From Litoditis marina (lineage: Eukaryota > Nematoda > Chromadorea > Rhabditida > Rhabditidae): a stretch of 64,000 nucleotides of DNA. This document shows, piece by piece, positions 35,239-46,600 of this stretch. The position numbers and the translations under genes are program-made. A model generated the notes under the pieces. That model saw only the letters and a list, made by a program, of their open reading frames with translations, had not been told where the DNA came from and made no database searches. The stretch is taken from positions 9,690,904-9,754,903 of the forward strand of contig OZ038439.1 of NCBI GenBank assembly GCA_964036275.1, given 5' to 3'. Position 1 is the first letter of the stretch. Every line of letters starts with the position of its first letter.

Positions 35239-35872
35239 GAAGGAACTTAAAAAAATCCCGACCAAAGTCTGAAATTGTACAGTTTATTTCCGGTTTTAAC
35301 AACGTTTTTAGTTGAGAGAAAATGTCTTCCCTGAGGACCAGTTCGTTCATATTACAACCTTTTATGTAATGTCTACCATCATAGTTAATTAAGTGTTTTA
35401 ATTGAAGTGCATCATAATGTGTATTCCCTCCTTACGAACTACTGTAGTGAATCATACTAAAAAGAAAAGTAGTCCCAAGTGGATTTTTCCAAAAATGTAT
35501 GAAAAATGATGCGTTCTGATGTAGAACTAACGAATGCAACAGAATAACAAAATAAGCCGAATTTAGGCCTGATAAACATGTTTTATGATGATAAGATTCA
35601 AATAAGCTGGAAAGAGTAGAGGCTCTACACTTTCAAACGAGGTCGCTCCTAGAAGCACTGGCAGAAGTGGTGTTTGTAGTTTGAATCCGTTGGTTCTAGA
35701 CAACATTTGAGAAGTGTGTTTAGATGGAAACTAGAGCTAAGATTATTCCCACGGTATGAAAACTCAGCAGCTTGTGGAAATGGAAATGGAAGCTTGTGGA
35801 AAGGAGCAGCTTGTACGGGCAGAAATGCTTTTTGTAGTTTGAACCCTGTGGAACTTGGGCACAATTTGAGAA

Positions 35873-38016
35873 TCGCGCGCAGCGCGAAGCGCTGTGCGAG
35901 ATTCTCAAATTGTGCCCAAGTTTTTTATTTTTTTCAGTTCACTCTCAAAAATGTCCAATTGTGCAAATCAGAACTTTTTATGATTTGCTGATTTTCTATG
36001 GCACATTTACAAGCTATGTTCGAAATTTGAACGAAATTGATTGAGTTTGAGCCGAGTTATGACGTTATGCGCTTCATGCAGACCGCCAACTTCCGTCGTG
36101 TGTCTGTGTGTGTGTGTGTGTCTGTGTTGGTGCGCACTCCTGGGATATTTTTATGTGTGAACCGATTTGACTGAAAATTTGGGACACGATAGATATCCCA
36201 CTCGAACCTCGGGGGCGCAAACTTTTTTTCGAAAAAAATTATTTTTCATCAAGTTATAGGTCTTTGAAAATGTCTCTGCGTCTCTTCATTTCGTGTACTC
36301 TCTCGCCCTCTCTGTCGGGGTAAATCAAATTGCGTTATAACTCAGCTCAGTCCTAACCAATTCAAGTAAAATTTGAAGTATGATACCACGACTTGAACTG
36401 ACATCGATTTAGATGTAAGTCTTCTACTGATGACGTCATCGAGGATTCTGGAGCTCGGATGACGTCATTTTTGAAAAGTGAAAAGTTGACGTCACATATA
36501 TTTTTAAATGATGGTAATAGCTTAGAAAGGGTCAATTAACGGTGATACTAAATCTAAGAGTGACGTATTCTGGGATTCTGGAGACCAGATGACGTCATTT
36601 TTGAAAAGTGCAAAGTTGACGTCACATATATTTTCAAATGCTGAAAACGTCTTAGAAAGGGTCAATTAACGGTGAAACTCAATCTAAGAGTGACGTATTC
36701 TGGGATTCTGGAGGCCAGATGACGTCATTTTTGAAAAGTGTAAAGTTGACGTCACATATATTTTCAAATGCTGAAAATATCTTAGAAAGGGTCCATTAAC
36801 GGTGAAACTCAATCTAAGAGTGACGTATTCTGGGATTCTGGAGACCAGATGACGTCATTTTTGAAAAGTGCAAAGTTGACGTCACATATATTTTCAAATG
36901 CTGAAAATATCTTAAAAATGGTATATTAACGATAAAACTTTATCTAAATATGACTTATTCTGGAATTCAGAAGGCCAGATGACGTCAACTTTTAAAAAAA
37001 TTGACGTGAAATATGTTTTCGAATGCTGGAAGTTTCTAAAAAATGGTCAATTCACGATGAAACTTCATTCAAACATGACGTATTCTGGGATTCTGAAGGG
37101 CAGATGAAGTAAGTTTCTAGAACTGCAATGTTGACGTCATATTTTTTTCCGAATGATGGTAATACTTGACAAGTGGTTCATCAAGAAAACAATTTTATCT
37201 GCACCGTGCAGATCAGACCACACACCTACGGCATGTATACAAAAAGAGAAAAATTCATGAAAAAGTGGGGGCCCAACGAATGTAAGATTTGTCTTCTGCT
37301 GTGCGCCCCTTAGACAACTACTCTCAAATGGAGCAGCTACTGCTACAAAAACCGAAAAATACTAATATACTCAAGTATAACTGTTCATTACAAACATACA
37401 AAAGTCGTAAAATATTTTCTCAAACCTGTAAACTAGAATCTACAAGTCACAGCTGCGAAAGAGAGAACAACTTTTGAATAATATGACAAACGTTATAGCA
37501 CCTAGAATTGAAGTAATGACAAAAAATGCCAACCATTGTGTACAAAACCAGGAACTCTATAATTGAGTACATTGAGTTACAAAAACCGAAAAATACTAAT
37601 ATACTCAAGTATAACTGTTCATTACAAACATACAAAAGTCGTAAAATATTTTCTCAAACCTGTAAACTAGAATCTACAAATCACATATGTTAACTCAATG
37701 TACTCAATTATAGAGTTCCTGGTTTTGTACACAATGGTTGGCATTTTTTGTCATTACTTCAATTCTAGGTGCTATAACGTTTGTCATATTATTCAAAAGT
37801 TGTTCTCTCTTTCGCAGCTGTGACTTGTAGATTCTAGTTTACAGGTTTGAGAAAATATTTTACGACTTTTGTATGTTTGTAATGAACAGTTATACTTGAG
37901 TATATTAGTATTTTTCGGTTTTTGTAGCAGTAGCTGCTCCATTTGAGAGTAGTTGTCTAAGGGGCGCACAGCAGAAGACAAATCTTACATTCGTTGGGCC
38001 CCCACTTTTTCATGAA
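35873..38016. repeat. Composite repeat element, copy A (tandem units plus long palindrome)
   Basis: Starts with TCGCGCGCAGCGCGAAGCGC. It then has a ~500-bp unique part with a GT microsatellite (about 36100), five to six tandem units of ~130 bp (36444 to about 37140; landmarks GATTCTGGAGACCAGATGAC and GTTGACGTCACATATATTTT), and a 763-bp palindrome (37254-38016) whose ends read TTCATGAAAAAGTGGGGGCC and its complement. The palindrome arms (about 325 bp) look almost identical; they encode the same 62-residue frame on both strands, an artefact of symmetry and not a gene. The second copy lies at 61050-63020. Confidence 0.8.
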
Positions 38017-40319
38017 TCGTGATTAAAGTACAAACTACAACTAGGATTTTGTCACCGCCTAAAAGAACTATTTCTACTCCCCAACATAATTCCTCATGGA
38101 AAAGTTAATGTGTCATTTGAATCATAAAGTGGACCATTACTATTTGATTCACTGAAACTACGCCAGAGATACGTTAACTAATCACTGTTTATCACCTTTA
38201 TGTCGGGTTATTCGCTTGTTTTTCCCCTTGTTCTCTGTCCCAACAGTAAAAACAGGTGTCATGTTCTAGTGTTTTTTTGTGAATACTGTAGTTCACTGTT
38301 CACACGGGTACTGTAGTTCACTGTTCACACGCTTGTTTGAGTTACGGTTTGTGAATTTACTAATAAAAAGAGATAAAGTGTTGAATTGGAATCTCCATTC
38401 CAAATTACTGTATTCATTAGCACAGTCAGTTTCTAGTTGGTGACCAATCTTGGAATGTAGCTTGGTCCGTCATAACAATCTTTTAGTTCCTGAATTTTGT
38501 TCTAAAAACTCAGAGATCAAATAACTAAGACACTAAACTTCATGAAAGCCCGTTTTGCCCTGCTCTTCGTGAGCGGACCTTGTGCTTTTATGAAGTGTTG
38601 AATAATTACAGAGAAAAACAATATTTTACAAAGAATGTGACTTAATATTTTAGATACACGTCTTGTACCGGCCAAATACTTCTACCATTCCGAGATTTCA
38701 CTTAATTAGTTTGTTTTGCATCTTAATTGTTTTTCCAATCTATGTTGTTTCTAAGAACATAAATCCCACGATCCTCATTAATTAAGTCGTTGATTGTTGT
38801 GACGAGAAAAACAAACGTTGTTCAAAACAAAACAAAAACTAGTCATAGTAGAAAACATAGATACTGTAATGAACGAAAGATCGAGAAAGCATCTTAGTCA
38901 TTCCGAGATAGACCTGAAAAGATTTATGAGAAACGTAGACTTTGTAGTCAAATTCTCTCTTTCACTAAATTCTAGTGGCATATTGATTTTATAGTGTATT
39001 TTATCAATAACTAGTTGTTCTGGCAAAACACTCAAAATGTTCTCGAGATTAAAATACTATCTCAAAACGAGTGACTGTCCCAAAACCACCTGTGATCAAA
39101 TTCGAAAAACAAAAAGTCACCGGCTATAGTAGATCAAAACACAGGTGCAAAAAGGAATGAGTCGGAAATTCCTGGTCAAAATTCGAAATGAAAAACATTG
39201 AGTTCATTTCGGATGTATTTTTTCTCGATGAAATTTGTCCACTTCAACATTATCAGTCCGATATCTCATAAAACTGCCAAAGTTAACTGCCACACCGGGA
39301 AACGTTGTCTGTAAAAATCATTTTGTGAATTCGGAAATTGTTAATTAGCTTAACATTTTCATCGTTAATGAGGTTCTTCGAACCAGTTTTCTTCTCGAGT
39401 TTTCAATGAATCATTTGGATTTTGATTGCATAAGGAACGCAACATTTTGATTCATTCTAAAGTTGAAAACGTCTTCATAATCGAATGTTTCACTTATATC
39501 CTGCTCAATGCTCAATGCGTTTCAAGTCACTTAGGTTAATGTCAAGAACAGACAGTTACTGTACTCTGATCACCCACTCAGAAAAAAAGAACCACGTCTT
39601 ACTGTGTCTTTCTCCACAAGATGTAAATTCGAAAGTCACGTTAACGTGAAACAACATCAGCAATATTGCGTCTTGCTGATGTTGCTTCATATTTTGTGTT
39701 TTCTGACATAACATTGGACAAATTTGTACCTTGATCCAAGTTTCTACATCGGAGAAGAGGTAGAACTACCTTTTTTATACTCTCACATCTTTTGTATTTT
39801 CTTAGTTTGAATTGATAACTTGCGCTTCTGGATTTCGCAACGACAGCATTTCTTCACTTTAGTTACAGTATCAAAGTGGTGTATGGTATTTTGTATGACA
39901 TTCTACTTTCAACTTTTTCTTGATAATCCTGAAACGATAAAAACGTGAATCACTAAATCTCGTACATCCCACGTTTGAGTGATTCGAACCTCATCGGTTA
40001 TTCAAAAAGATGTCGAGAGCCTCTCTTGGAGCCAGATTCGAAAACGTTTCACACCCACCCACAAAATACAAAACATTCCCAGAAAAGTCAGGTGGAAATT
40101 TCAAATCGAAATGTTTTTCTCTTCCCACCCGCTACAATCTTATAACTATCATGTTTCTAGGTTTGTGAATGAAAAACGAATAACAATTAACTGTTTATGA
40201 GAACAGCATTTTGAAATGGCGCTTGGTCCTTGGTTGAACGAGCTCTACATTGAGTAGCTGAACGTTCCTTAATTCTCACCTTCTGATAAGTTCTCAATCT
40301 ATAGCATATTTCCGTGAAA

Positions 40320-40570
40320 TAGACGATTATGTGGTCCAATTCCACCGCTTCATATTTCATATTTTCATATTTATTTATTCACGTCGCTTCGTTACGAGGC
40401 GGTGTTCAGCATACATGTCACAGCTCTTTGTAGCAGCAGTTTCTTGTAAGGTCTTGGTTCCTTAAGTCCTTAAGCGCTTGAGTTTTTTGAACCGCAATAC
40501 ATGCTCCAATTTCACTTAAAAGGACCGATGTCACAGGATTGGTCCACACCCACAGCATCGTCCTGCTAAA
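40320..40570. repeat. TTAA-type MITE, copy 7, interrupted
   Basis: Left part AGACGATTATGTGGTCCAAT and right part AGGACCGATGTCACAGGATT frame an unrelated insert (about 40352-40490). The insert matches 54065-54180 (CACGTCGCTTCGTTACGAGG, ACATGTCACAG). Confidence 0.6.
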
Positions 40571-40968
40571 TTTATCTGGAACGTTTTTGATATCTCAGTG
40601 AACTCCCACTAGTTCAGAGTCCGCTTCTAAAGTGATGAAAACATGTGTAGCCACCACTAAATCACGTATACTTGACGTACGAATGATTCAATACCTCACT
40701 GATTATTCAGAAAAGGTCATCAATTATGTTTCCAAAACGTTCTGCAAACTTTTTCTAACAGTTCATTACGTTTACTGATCAGATTATCACTTCAAATGAG
40801 ATCCAAGTGCAAAATATAGAAATGTCAACGTTTTACTAGGGTTTTACAGATGTTTTTCTAATTATCTCCTAATTTGATTGGAACTCATGGGGGAGTTGTT
40901 GAAGTTACTACGTGCCCCACCCACTCTGAGAGGTTACGTGTCGCAACAAAGTCAGTTAGTCAGTTTCT

Positions 40969-41150
40969 GGCGGCGTAGCAAACCGTCCAACCTCATGAGA
41001 AGTTCATATGAGTTTCTCATGAGATACCTCATGCGCTACTCGTGAACTCTCAATGTTGTAGCATAGCAATCAATAGAATCTCACAAAAAGCTCGTGCTAA
41101 TAGCTCATGAGGTGATTTCATGAACTTTTGTGGGAATTGCTACGCCGCCT
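40969..41150. repeat. CATGAG-rich palindromic repeat, copy 4
   Basis: Ends GGCGGCGTAGCAAACCGTCC and GGAATTGCTACGCCGCC. Nearly identical to copy 5, 900 bp downstream, over its left half. Confidence 0.85.
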
Positions 41151-41403
41151 GGTTCCAGGAGAGTTTAGGTGTGCGTTCAAATTTTCCTGAGTTATAGTTT
41201 TATCTGCCTTCTAAGCATTTTTCTAAATTACGACTGAACAATAGCGGGATCCAACTACAAACACAGCGGTTCAGAGCTAGATGTACAGTATCCAACGCTT
41301 ACTTTAGCGAACCCAATATATAGTTTCTTTCACTCATACAAAAACTGTGAAGCAAGATCAAGTCTTGTCTCTGTTAGATTACACTTTAATAGCATTTAAT
41401 GTT

Positions 41404-41495
41404 AAATTTATACTAGAGCAACGCAACGTAAGTGGTTATAACAGTGTTCTAGCGCCCCATCTGTGGTGGGTTCGATTCCGCTCCTAGCCGCTCGT
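41404..41495 (+). repeat. tRNA-like relic
   Basis: B-box-like GGTGGGTTCGATTCCGC preceded by a degraded A-box-like region (AACGTAAGTGGTTATAAC). No full cloverleaf could be drawn. Confidence 0.4.
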
Positions 41496-41869
41496 TTCAT
41501 CAGTTTTGCCTCTACTCTACGTCTAGCCAGCAAAACACATATTTTCGGAAGTAAATGTTTCCACATCACTTTGTTTAACTAATGTCTTTCACACGATTAC
41601 TGTTTGGCGGAAGTAAGCGTTTTAAATAAATCACATCACTTGTCTTTTCACACCATCATTGCAGACTAGGAAAAACAACATACCCGGAAGAAAATTTCTG
41701 TCTGGATACAAATTTCATATGTTAACTTTTGTTGATTGCCATTGACATTGTGTTCTTGTGAAGTAATATACTTTCTCAGTTTCTCCTTTTTCACGTTTTT
41801 GATGGTTAGATACCAACCTGCGTCTCCTCAAACGCACGTTATCTCTCTGTCTTGCAATCTTCTTGGCTT

Positions 41870-42050
41870 GCGGCGTAGCAAACCGTCCAACCTCATGAGA
41901 AGTTCATATGAGTTTCTCATGAGATACCTCATGAGCTACTCGTGAACTCTCAATGTTGTAGCATAGCAATCAATAGAATCTCATGAGAAGCTCATACGAA
42001 TAGCTCATGAGGTAGCTCATGAGATTTTTGAGGGATTGCTACGCCGCCTG
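41870..42050. repeat. CATGAG-rich palindromic repeat, copy 5
   Basis: The most regular copy, with GCGGCGTAGCAAACCGTCC and GGATTGCTACGCCGC ends and internal CTCATGAG palindromes. Lies about 140 bp upstream of receptor paralogue 2's start codon. Confidence 0.85.
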
Positions 42051-42192
42051 GTAAGAGAAAATCAGTGCACCAAACGAGAGAAATAAGTTTAGATCAGAGT
42101 ACCGGGATCCTTCCTCATACTCATAGATCGCTACTGTTTGTTGAATATCTCAACCGATCGATAAATAAGGTTATTGATTTTTTAGCATCGGA

Positions 42193-45100
42193 ATGCCGTT
42201 GGACTCCATCAAATTCATCATAACCACCACCTACGGAATGCTGTCGATGGTCGCCTATGTTGTGGTTTGCTCAGCCATCCTCCGAAACTACAAACTGTTC
42301 CGAGGATCGTTCTTTGTGCTGTTCCTGGTGTCTTCGTTCATCGTGAGTCGCTCGAACAGAACTTCAAAATGATCTAATCGGAGTTGTAGTTTGATCAGTT
42401 TCTGACTACAATTCCACTACACTACACTACAATACACTATAGTTCCGGTCATTCCTACTGAGATTTGGCAGCGTTCTATGAAATACTCAGCCAAAAATCT
42501 TTGCACGATGCCAATGGGTCTCAGTGGGAATAGAACTAACTATACAACTGTGATGTTGCTGTGAGAAGTAATCAGATCTAATTGGATAGTAGTTTGATCA
42601 GCCAACAAATGCTCGATTAGCTAAAACTACTTACGTTCGTGTTGACAAAATAAACACAAATGTATCTCATCATTGTACGTTTTAGAATTCTAAAATGCAT
42701 GCAAAACGTGCACGAATTGAAGTTGAGAGATAACACAGCTTCATTCACAGCTGTGTCGAATGTGTTTAATTTGAACCTGCTTTACGAAACCTACAAAACC
42801 TCCAAAACACCGGTAAATTTACTTGCAGAACGTGATCACGTACTTCAACTCGTTCGTCACTCTCCGTCTGCCTCAAAACACGTGTAAAAACTGCACTTTG
42901 GCCCCGTTTTTCGAGAACGGTCATTTTTTGGGTCTGGAGGTGTGTCACACCATCCACTACCACTGTGCCTACCTACAGTATACCATGATCATGCTCATCA
43001 TACTCAATCGGTGTACCATGATCTACGATCCCTTCGGTTATGATAAGGTTTGTTCCAAGTTACAAAAAAATCACACGAAAAATGCACATAAAAAAGTCAA
43101 AAATAGATTTGGGAACTGAACCCAAAACTCAAAATCGAGAAAGATTGATCAAAATGCACTCTTCCTCTAGGCGTTTTTGCTACTTTCAACTTCAATTCAA
43201 AGTGCAGAAAGTGCACAGAATAAGTGCAAAAAGTGCAAACGTTGAACTTAAAAACGTAATTATAGTAAATGAATTGATAAGGATAAGTGTTAGTTAACTA
43301 CTTTACGACTTGTTACTATAGGTTGTAGAGTCACATGGGGCTGGTAATGGTACAAACTAGAAACTGGTGAAGAACTTTAAATGAGGTTTTCATTAATGAA
43401 AAGTTATTGGGGGACCAGGAATGTGTGAGTTATGTTCGGTTCACTCTACTTCAGTGAAAAAGTAAACAGTAAAATTTCGGGAGTTAAGAACAAGTTCATC
43501 ATTTATAACAGTAATGAGTCGTTTATACGATTCCCTTTTCCGAAAGCATGTCTATCCAGTTTATATCTGTAGTGTGATCATGTTGTGTTTCTTCGCAATT
43601 GGTGAACTATGAATGAATGAATGAATTTATTACGCAAGTGAAGCGTGTGATAAAAACTGAGACATAATTGGAAAAATATAACTTCAAAGATGAGAAATCA
43701 AACTGTGGAGATAATATTTCACACGTACGTCATGAATTGGGGACAATAATCACAGGATAGAGCAACAGTTGAATATAGTAGAAGTAACACAGTAGTATAA
43801 TACAAACGTCAAATTGCTATGATATAAAACGTTTAAAACTAGCAACGGAAAATGGCAAACTCTTCTTTTTGGCGTGTATCGAGATCGAACTACAAAAAGT
43901 TTGAGACAAAAACGTGGACAGTGAATTATGACACAATTTATACCGAGATCAAACTACGAAAACGTGACAAGTACCTAGTTAATAAGGCTGATAAATTCGT
44001 TTTCAACACTATTATAGAAATTTCTTCCAGAAATGGCTGCGGGCGATGCCTTGGCTGATAACCGCCACCTTTCTCTACCCCTTCATCGCCACACTGCGAC
44101 TGTTCCTGGGAGACTCGCGGTACACCTACGTACCATCTTTTGACGGTTACGCCACTAGTACCACGGTGGTTCGTTATTTCAGATTTGCAAAATTTAGAAA
44201 TTTAGTTGAAGTTAGACCAGCATGAAATGCCCATGTGGAATAGAGTTAAGTAAAGTTCAAACTTGACTTGTAATAGTTGAGATATTTCTCGGACTTTAAA
44301 TAGAATGCTATAAAGGTATTTGAATAGATGGAACAAACTATACGACCTGCTATGATTTGAGACTACTTTTTGATTGTGAAGTTCTGACACTTTCATTTTG
44401 ATACCAACTTCAGGATCGTACCGTGATCTACAACTTCCTGCTACCGTTTTTCGTGGTCGTGACAGCTGCTAGTGCAGTTATCAACTTAGCTTCCATGTAC
44501 AAGCTGGTGAGTATAAACTCTGCGTGACTATTCGAAATCGTACCGACAATATAAGACGACGAACTTCAAACTTTTCACAAAATTCGGCTTTTTCACAGAA
44601 TTACAACACTTTCTGTGAAACAAATCTAGAGGCTACAATTTAAGAGGAAACCCCGATTTGAGGCATTTCTTCAAATTTTCTATGAGGTCAGCGTGTTTGG
44701 TACTCAGAGAGAATAGCAATTGAAATTATCAATAAGAGAAACTCATATGGAAAATTCGTATTGAGATTTTCCATTATGAATAATTTCAATTGAAATTTTC
44801 CATTATGAATAATTTCAATTGAAATTTTCCATAACCAGAATAATTATTCACAAACGTAGTTTCACCTCTAACTATGAATAATTTCAATACGGAATATTCA
44901 TAGTTTATATTAGCGAAGTATGTGAACAAAATATTCCGCCCAAGGATTCGAACCTGCGACCTCAGTTTTATAGTCCGACTCACTAGCCGCTGCGCTATTG
45001 TGACACATTCCTCTGGTGAGATAGGAAGCTTCATATACCGGTCAATGCGGCATCAATTTTTCGGTATAACTATGCGCAGTTGTCTGTCCTGATTTGTGCT

Positions 45101-46600
45101 CTCGTGGCGCAGTGGTAGAGTGCTCACTTAATAACCACAAGGTCGCAGGTTCGATTCCGGTGGTTACAAGTTTTGCTGCGATCCACTGATTACCATAGAA
45201 AATTTCAATTGGAATTCTCTATTATGGATATTTCCTATTGAAAATATCTATAGTAAAAATTTCAATTGAAAATTTCAATGGTTCGAACAATGAATATTTC
45301 ATATTGAAATTCTCTATGTATTTCCAGATTTGGCCCGATGGCGTGAAATCTGCCAATATTGTTAGAATGGGGTACAACTTCACAGACAATCGCGTGAAAC
45401 ATGAGAAACCCGATTTTTCTATTTACTCCACAGAAAAAGCTGTAAATCTCTGAAAAAGCCAGATTTTGTGAAAAGTTTGAAATTGGTCGTCTTATATGAA
45501 TAGCACAGCCAGCTGTCAGTCAATTCATGGCCGGAAAAGATGAAAACGTTTTGTTAATTTTTCTAGTTCAATAAACCATCCGTAAAACTTGAATGTACAT
45601 CCCAAATACATAATTCACTCCACTATAGTGGGTGCCAATTTTATAAATTTCTGTCTCTCGCCGGAATCGAACGCGCGAGCAAACCATTCGAAGCAGGGCG
45701 CTTATCATTGCGCTATTAGAGCACATTACCGGCAGGCTTTGCAATTCAAGAGATGTGTGCGTACACAGCGGGAAGTGAGATATACAGTACTTTCCCGCCT
45801 TTCCGTTGGCGACCACTATATACTTCTGAGTGTCTTCGAATTCTGATGTGTTTCGTAAGTTTCACGTGTTTTAGCAAGTGAAGGTATCTGTTTTTCCAGC
45901 ACAAAGTGACCACGACGCGGAAGACGGAGGAGAATCTGTTCTGGATGAGCATGGTCATGTTCGCCATACAAGTGTTCGCCGTGGTGTGTACGGTAGGTGT
46001 TCAGCAGATGTTTACTGTAAAAATAGAGAATAACAAGCCAGTTCAGCGGTCTGTAGCTGAGCATACTGTTGAAATACTCATAGGATTGCTCTAAAAACAT
46101 ACCTTTTCGTGTTTTTTTACGGTGGTTAAATAATACAAGCAAGAAACCTGATTATAAAACCACAGTGGTTCTTTGCGCAGAAACGTACAACTCGGTGCTT
46201 CACAACGCACGTGTATGTTTCAAAGACTGCAAGAATGCTTAGCATTGCGTAGTTCCAAAAGTGGTTCTATAATATTTCATTTTCTCGAAAACTCCTGAAC
46301 CGAATTTTGTATTTTTATAGAGAGAGATGGAGCAGTAAATACTCTTTCGAACTGTGAATCAACATAGATTTACAATAATTGTTCTGTCTCCAGGTGATGA
46401 ACCTCCTTGGAGCTACCGGTAGAATCGGGCAGTCCGTCTTCAGTACCTACGCCCTCCTTTTGGTTCCCTTTGTCAGTGATTGTCTCACTTTGGTCGACCC
46501 ATTTCTACTCCTAATTTTCAGTTCCAATCTGAGAGACGTACTTTTCGGATATAATAAAAGCAAAGTATCGTCCGTAATGAATACGGTGACCAGAGTTTAG
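42193..46600 (+). CDS. Srg-superfamily serpentine chemoreceptor, paralogue 2 (intact)
   Basis: Same six-exon architecture as its neighbours: 42193-42342, 42829-43047, 44031-44168, 44414-44506, 45900-45992, 46394-46600 (TAG). All junctions are phase 0, giving 299 aa. Features include MPLDSIKF at the N-terminus, FNSFVTLRLPQNTC between TM2 and TM3, the ILNRCTMIYDP motif at the end of TM3, YVPSFDGYATSTT in the second extracellular loop, and TM7 PFVSDCLTLVDPFLL ending in FSSNLRDVL. The third TM7-signature residue pair reads DC where the others read DG. Intron 4 (about 1.4 kb) is swollen by a foldback structure with two tRNA-like segments and by a tRNA-plus-body repeat. Open throughout; expected to be a working receptor. 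Confidence 0.88.
44530..45503. repeat. Foldback structure with opposed tRNA-like segments (receptor intron 4)
   Basis: Outer arms (ATATAAGACGACGAACTTCA near 44552 and its diverged complement near 45455-45500) enclose repeated GAAATTTTCCATTATGAATA units and two tRNA-like segments. One is on the minus strand (44937-45006, GCAGGTTCGAATCCTTGG) and one on the plus strand (45101-45172, TGGCGCAGTGGTAGAGTGC and GCAGGTTCGATTCCGG). Acceptor stems do not pair, so neither looks like a functional tRNA. Confidence 0.55.
45648..45826 (-). repeat. tRNA-like plus body repeat, copy 3
   Basis: tRNA-like part at about 45655-45725 (CTCTCGCCGGAATCGAACGC on the plus strand). The body, TACACAGCGGGAAGTGAGAT and CCGTTGGCGACCACTATA, follows at about 45763-45826. 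Lies in intron 4 of receptor paralogue 2. Confidence 0.65.

Larger units (their letters stand above)
34639..42192. other. Gene-free interval between receptor paralogues 1 and 2
   Basis: Holds an AAT trinucleotide microsatellite (34663-34745), a MITE (35116-35238), a composite tandem-repeat/palindrome element (35873-38016), an interrupted MITE (40320-40570), two CATGAG palindromes (40969-41150, 41870-42050) and a plus-strand tRNA-like relic at 41404-41495. The 38020-40310 stretch is AT-rich with a small tandem repeat near 38285-38335 and no recognisable gene. Confidence 0.6.

Noticed and set aside
36100..36140. GT-rich tract considered as regulatory
   Set aside because: A simple dinucleotide microsatellite within the composite element.
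37289..37981. Identical 62-residue frames on opposite strands
   Set aside because: They are mirror images created by the palindrome of the composite element; no start context, no domain.
45101..45172. Possible functional tRNA gene
   Set aside because: The D arm pairs, but the anticodon and acceptor stems do not, and the T stem has mismatches; treated as a tRNA-derived relic.
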